Below are positions 59,301-64,000 of a stretch of 64,000 bases of DNA, in pieces. The stretch is from Antedon mediterranea. Taxonomy: Eukaryota > Echinodermata > Crinoidea > Comatulida > Antedonidae. Under the pieces are notes generated by a model. The model was not told where the DNA came from. It made no database searches and saw only the letters and a list, made by a program, of their open reading frames with translations. Position numbers and translations under genes: made by a program. The stretch covers positions 40,375,804 through 40,439,803 of the forward strand of contig NC_092671.1 of NCBI RefSeq assembly GCF_964355755.1, given 5' to 3'. Position 1 is the stretch's first letter, and each line of letters begins with the position of its first letter.

Positions 59301-60504
59301 TACACCTGCTCTACTAGAACCTCATTGGCTCATTAAAATATGAATATTCATTACTATGGGCTTTTACACCTGCACTACTAGAACCTCATTGGCTAATTAA
59401 AATATGAATATTCATTACTATAAACATACATTGAAAGTAACAGTCCCAAAACACACTAACTATAAAACTGATCTTTCTATATAACACATGTAAATTTACC
59501 ATATCCTATATAAAATAGAAAACCACACCTATCATCATATATATATAACTATAAATCCATAAATAACATGAGTATATATAAATAATTTAAATAAATCAAA
59601 GAGCTGCATAGGCAGGGCATAGAAAAAAAAGTTAAAACTGCCTCAATATAAGTTTATACCTGTTTTCATGCAATCCATCTATTATAATAAATCTAGTAAA
59701 AATAGTATACATATAATTTACTGCAATAGAATTGGCTGCTGTTACTGATTTCAAGCTATCAACAACAACTGCAAGCAACCAACAATTATTACATGTTTTG
59801 GAAAACATTCAACAAGATATGAATGAAATGATAACCAAAATAACAAAATTAGAAACCCAATTGAAAAGAAACTTAACAGTAAGTATTTGTAAAATCCTTT
59901 TATGGTAATACTATTCTTTTTGTTTTCAAATTGTTTACTATACTCCTAGCTTTTTCTGATATATTCAAATAATGTTGACTGCAAAATCTCCCACAAACAT
60001 CATTTGGAGAGACACACCCTTTGGCTACAGTTGCTTTGACACCTCTTGTGTCTCCTCAGTGCTCCCTTTGTGATAGTTGTCTTTGACACCTCTTGTGTCT
60101 CCTCGGTGCTCCCTTTGTGATAGTTGTCTTTGACACCTCTTGTGTCTCCTCAGTGCTCCCTTTGTGATAGTTGTCTTTGACACCTCTTGTGTCTCCTCAG
60201 TGCTCCCTTTGTGATAGTTGTCTTTGACACCTCTTGTGTCTCCTCAGTGCTCCCTTTTTATGTTTTACTGAAAGGAATAAATAAATAACTCAATAAATCA
60301 CATTCCTTTAAGATTTCTATGATTGTTGCTTGTTAACACATCTTTTTTTTTCACTAATAGGCTAAACAGGAAGGTAAAGTGTCAGCTTCATACTTTGTTA
60401 ACATGACTACAAAGCAGATAGCAGTGCATGCATTTCTCATTTGTGTTTGGCCCTTTGTTATCCGCTGGTTTATCAAATATATATGGCGGCAGAAAAAGAA
60501 ATGA
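56358..60504 (+). CDS. ACBD5: Acyl-CoA-binding domain protein 4/5-like, tail-anchored, complete (9 exons)
   Basis: Peroxisomal membrane acyl-CoA-binding protein. In vertebrates ACBD5 tethers peroxisomes to ER VAP proteins and aids very-long-chain acyl-CoA delivery. Exons: 56358-56460, 56836-56956, 57474-57546, 57734-57781, 58033-58309, 58504-58568, 58805-58865, 59730-59878, 60361-60504. All join in frame to 346 residues. The ACB domain spans about residues 16-95 with FKAAVAAVKNMP, YGLYKQATVGPCN (Tyr48, Tyr51, Lys52) and RAKWEAW (Lys74). An acidic Ser-rich region holds an FFAT-like motif, ENEDFCDTLDE (about 217-227). A coiled-coil-like segment (about 265-299) is followed by a single hydrophobic span at 319-341 and a basic tail RQKKK. 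The ATG has a strong context (A at -3, G at +4). The preceding mobile element ends next to it. Confidence 0.93.
58577..58712. mobile_element. MITE family 1 copy in ACBD5 intron 6
   Basis: GTGATGTGCCCAAATATGGT near the left, internal duplication of the ATGCCCAAACATGGTAGTGA block, right end GATAGTGTAGAGAGAGCTTAA. It starts only a few bases after the donor at 58569. Confidence 0.8.
59228..59425. repeat. 64-bp tandem repeat, about 3 copies
   Basis: Units share CTACTAGAACCTCATTGGCT and AATATGAATATTCATTACTA, with period 64 bp (59231, 59295, 59359). Intronic in ACBD5. Confidence 0.9.
60030..60258. repeat. 47-bp minisatellite, 5 copies
   Basis: Units of TTTGACACCTCTTGTGTCTC then CTCAGTGCTCCCTTTGTGAT and AGTTGTC, period 47 bp, nearly identical. 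Last intron of ACBD5. Confidence 0.93.
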
Positions 60505-60524
60505 TTTATTTAGAACCATAATTT

Positions 60525-61090
60525 TTTCCCAAATATGGTAGTGATATGACATCATGTCCATATATGGGCACATCACATAGTAGTAGATAAATCTTGAAAA
60601 CCATAATTTTAATTGCTATGTTATTATAACTGAGATATGCCCAAATATGGTAGTTATATGACATCATCATGTCCATATATGGGCACATCACATAGTAGTA
60701 GATAAATCTTGAAAACCATAATTTTAATTGCTATGCTATTATAACTGAGATATGCCCAAATATGGTAGTGATATGACATCATCATGTCCATATATGGGCA
60801 CATCACATAGTAGTAGATAAATCTTGAAAACCATAATTTTAATTGCTATGTTATTATAACTGAGATATGCCCAAATATGGTAGTGATATGACATCATGTC
60901 CATATAATATGGGCACATCACATGTAGTAGATAAATCTTGAAAACCATAATTTTAATTTCTATGCTATTATAACTGAGATATGCCCAAACATGGTAGTGA
61001 TATGACATCATCATGTCCATATATGGGCACATCACATAGTAGTAGATAAATCTTGAAAACCATAATATTAATTTATATGTTATTATAACT
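60525..61090. repeat. ~115-bp tandem array built on MITE family 1 core, in ACBD5 3' UTR
   Basis: About five units, each with the MITE core (ATGCCCAAATATGGTAGTGA, then TCCATATATGGGCACATCAC) joined to a non-MITE spacer (TAGTAGATAAATCTTGAAAA). Starts at about 60636, 60751, 60866 and 60980. It begins about 20 bases after the ACBD5 stop codon and ends before the poly(A) signal. Confidence 0.9.
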
Positions 61091-61202
61091 GTATATCCAT
61101 AGAAATAATGTTTTAATTTCATACAATGTATTTTCATTGTTATATTTTTAAGGATTGCAATACTGTATTTGCAATAATGTGCCTCTTTCATGTGTCAATT
61201 AT

Positions 61203-61212
61203 AATAAATAAA
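61203..61212 (+). terminator. Candidate ACBD5 poly(A) signal
   Basis: Two overlapping AATAAA hexamers about 700 bases after the stop codon, following the tandem array. No closer AATAAA was noted in the 3' region. Confidence 0.55.
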
Positions 61213-63508
61213 ATATTGAAATGAATGCAAATTTGTTTAAGTTTCTTAAATCAAAATGAAATATGATCCAGAATAAATAATGCTATACACTACGTATTCA
61301 CTGGGGAATTGCTAAATTGATTGAAAGTATAAATAGGTTAGTTGTCTTTACTACTTCTCTCACTGATTGTGTTTCACAATAAATTAAAATGGGTATAAAT
61401 AAACATAAAATTGTACATATTCAGTCTAAATTAAACGGGTATTATACCTGTGAATGAGTGTAAATAATGAAAATGTAAGACAATGCAATTGAGTTAATAT
61501 TACGAATATTAATAAATGATTTGCTTTTACTACAATCATGAAAATATGACAAAACATTCTCAATGGTGTTTATGCTTCTTTGTTGTATAGTTCAGCTTAT
61601 AACTTCTTTATGCAACACTTTTAAAAATGAGCCGGTGAGGATATGAAAGATTTATATAAAAAAAAACATGCGAGACATTTAAACGCCAATTTGTTGCTTC
61701 TATTTCAGTAGATTTTTGTTTTGTTTGGAAACTATAAACTAACACTAACTAACACTAACTAACACTACCATTGTATGAACAATTTGATAAACCAATTATC
61801 AAGTCCTCACTTGCTACGTTATTTTGTAACTAGATGAAATTTTTCGAGAATAAAATATATTTACATTTACCTTTTGTCGAAAGAAATCATTTTGAAAGGA
61901 TAACAGAGTTACAAAAACACAAACAGTTTTATGTCTTAATAATTTTAATGTCATAAGCAACATCTCGGTCCTGGTTTCCATTTAACTTCTTATAATAGCT
62001 CGTACAGAAATTTATTTTCATATTGGACGGTGCATGCCTGTTCCTATCAACTGTTCTCTATAAGAACATTGTCATAAAAAATAGACTCGCCCGTAAAAAA
62101 AGCTATGTTCAGTAAAATTGGTAAACCAAAAGAGACCTCCTTGATATTAAATATCCATTAAAATATGGATAACAATCTACCATTATATATTTCATATACT
62201 GAATATTATTATTATTATATACATGTCTTAATACTAATAACAGGTTAAAAGGAAATAGCAACAATATTCATTTACTGTACATATACTTCTGTTAACAAGG
62301 TTAATATAGTGTAAAATAATATAGAAATACTTTTATACATAATCTTCATTTGACAATGCTGCTTTAACTTGTACAACATCTTGAAAGCATATCTTTTAAC
62401 TTAATCTTTATAAATGAGCTAACATATTGGCCAATTTCTTTTTCACATTTTTAAACACTTTGAGGTTAGATACGGTAGCTACCTTGTAAACAGCATTCTC
62501 AAATTGTCTTCTTATTCTAGTTTATAATAGTGTTTATCACATCAAGATATTGGTAATAATCAACATGACCATCAACAAAATAAGTTTAGATAGTCTTGCT
62601 AGACACATACACACACTTATACAAAGAAATTAAGTAAAGTAGTAAGTCTTGGCAAATTTAGTATTACAATTTTTAAATTATAATTTACAGTACAACGTTG
62701 TACCAATACCTATTACAATGTTAAAATATAAAAGCAGATTCAATATATTAAATAGTGTACAGCCATTGTAGCAAGATATATTATAATTATTAAAGAATTA
62801 TACATTTTTAAACACTTACTAGCATAAACTATGATTCATATTTAAATTATTTCTCATTAAAACTTCTTAAAAAATAAATTTTTTAACAAAATCAACATTC
62901 CTCTTTTTGTTTACAATTTCATTTAGTACCAGCCCTTTTCTTCGCCAGCCTTTTTTTCAACCATTTTTTTTAATCAATTACTTTGTGTTTAACCACAACT
63001 TGCAGCACCTTTTAAATAAAACTACAAGCTATTACAGTAAAAAAATGTGGAAAAAATCCAATATATAACAATATCAACTGCATGGTTAGATGATGAAGGA
63101 AGCAGCTCCATGGTTAGCTTAACCAGATATATACTGTACTAACCATATAAGGAAACAAACTATTTGAAATCTTCTTTCCTGTATTTTTCTAGTTGTTCAC
63201 TAAATTATACAGCTTTTTGTTACTACTATACATTTGTAACTAAAGCCACTAAATACTAAATCATTATATTTCAAATTTGGAATATTTAATTTACTGTATT
63301 TATATCATATAAACATATACACAGTATAAACATTATTTTAGTTTATAAAAAGTAATTAAAAAAAATTACTTAATACATCAACATGAAAGAAATCTTTAGC
63401 GAATATAAAATACATAAAATAGCTTCTTTTATATGACAGTTAACACAGCCACAGCCATAATTTTACAATTGAGTAAACAAACTTATTGGCTTAAACTTAA
63501 GTTATCTT
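61213..63508. other. Convergent 3' region between ACBD5 and the right-edge gene
   Basis: AT-rich with no exon recognised. Much of it is probably the long 3' UTR of the minus-strand gene ending at 63509. Three short AACACTAACT copies occur at about 61740-61765. Confidence 0.45.
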
Positions 63509-64000
63509 CTAACTATTCACCATTTCTTGAGGCATGGTAGTGGTGATTGCGCTTTCATCATCTGAATTCTTCAGTGAGAGATCTTTAAAACATGACTGAG
63601 CTTCAACAACCCAATGTGCCACTCTGCTATCAGAAGAGGACGTATCGTCAACTTCCACTTGGGTTTTCTGCGACTCCTCTTCCGATTCATCCTCATTGAC
63701 ATCTTGGTCATCACGGTCTTCAATCTCTTCAAGTTCGTAGAGGCCATTTCTGTCATCTTCATCGTCCTCGTCAACATCCACTTCAGTCACATCATCTTTC
63801 TCACCGGCTGTCGGTTCTAATGTTTCTGACGAAGCTTTAGATGTTGCTGTTTTTGTGTCATCATTATTCTGAGTGGCATCAACAGTAACACGCATATCCC
63901 AAGTATTAGTTTTACTGGAATACACAAAGTTATCATGGTTTGCTAGGACATTGCCTCTGCTGTCAGTCTCTGGTTCTGGGTGAGGGAAGTCTTCTGATAT
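63509..64000 (-). CDS. Unidentified protein, acidic C-terminus (partial, runs off the right edge)
   Basis: One open frame covers the whole stretch from the window edge to a TAG stop at 63509, about 163 residues. It begins ISEDFPHPEPETDSRGNVLA and NHDNFVYSSKTNTWDMR, then has a long Asp/Glu-rich stretch (TEVDVDEDDEDD, NEDESEEESQK), then DSRVAHWVVEAQSCFKDLSL and DDESAITTTMPQEMVNS at the end. No domain was recognised; the acidic stretch suggests a disordered tail. The reading frame, codon use and lack of stops support real coding sequence. It is convergent with ACBD5. More sequence to the right is needed to name it. Confidence 0.75.
   Translation of the reverse strand: MSEDFPHPEPETDSRGNVLANHDNFVYSSKTNTWDMRVTVDATQNNDDTKTATSKASSETLEPTAGEKDDVTEVDVDEDDEDDRNGLYELEEIEDRDDQDVNEDESEEESQKTQVEVDDTSSSDSRVAHWVVEAQSCFKDLSLKNSDDESAITTTMPQEMVNS

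Overview
This window is nuclear DNA from an animal. Its genes are split into short exons with GT/AG splice sites, its introns are AT-rich and packed with tRNA-derived SINEs, foldback MITEs, non-LTR retrotransposon remnants and minisatellites, and there is no operon or prokaryotic gene layout. The frequent AGGCCTA-type words and the repeat types suggest a marine invertebrate deuterostome, most likely an echinoderm. That assignment is an inference from base composition and repeat style, not a proven identification.

Layout. (1) 0.9-17.1 kb, minus strand: two complete head-to-tail genes for SLC28-type concentrative nucleoside transporters, here called copy A (924-6383) and copy B (10905-17107). 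They share the same exon boundaries and phases, so they are a tandem duplication. Between them lies a cluster of minisatellites. (2) 17-28 kb: repeat-rich DNA with a LINE remnant, a 45-bp minisatellite and a tentative small membrane-protein gene (25.4 to 22.0 kb, minus). (3) 28.9-35.0 kb, minus: a six-exon SWSAP1-like RecA-family ATPase gene whose last exon runs into a 42-bp tandem array of its own 3' coding end. (4) 36.85-48.5 kb, minus: a five-coding-exon gene for a calcium-channel gamma/TARP-like four-pass membrane protein, with a separate 5' non-coding exon and introns holding MITEs, SINEs, a LINE fragment and a perfect 38-bp-arm palindrome. (5) 49.87-56.35 kb: two adjoining large elements with terminal inverted repeats, the first carrying a 97-bp subterminal satellite, the second a ~201-bp tandem array. 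(6) 56.36-60.5 kb, plus: a complete nine-exon ACBD4/5-like gene with acyl-CoA-binding domain, FFAT-like motif and C-terminal tail anchor. Its ATG touches the end of the second element. (7) 63.5 kb to the right edge, minus: the acidic C-terminus of an unidentified gene, convergent with ACBD4/5.

The genes do not form one pathway: nucleoside uptake, recombination, channel/receptor regulation and peroxisome-ER contact are unrelated functions. The strongest second-look items are the loss of a key substrate-binding Asn in transporter copy A, the SWSAP1 terminal-exon minisatellite, the element abutting the ACBD4/5 start codon, and a set of MITE families that all end in TTAA-like borders. No clearly new biological system was found.
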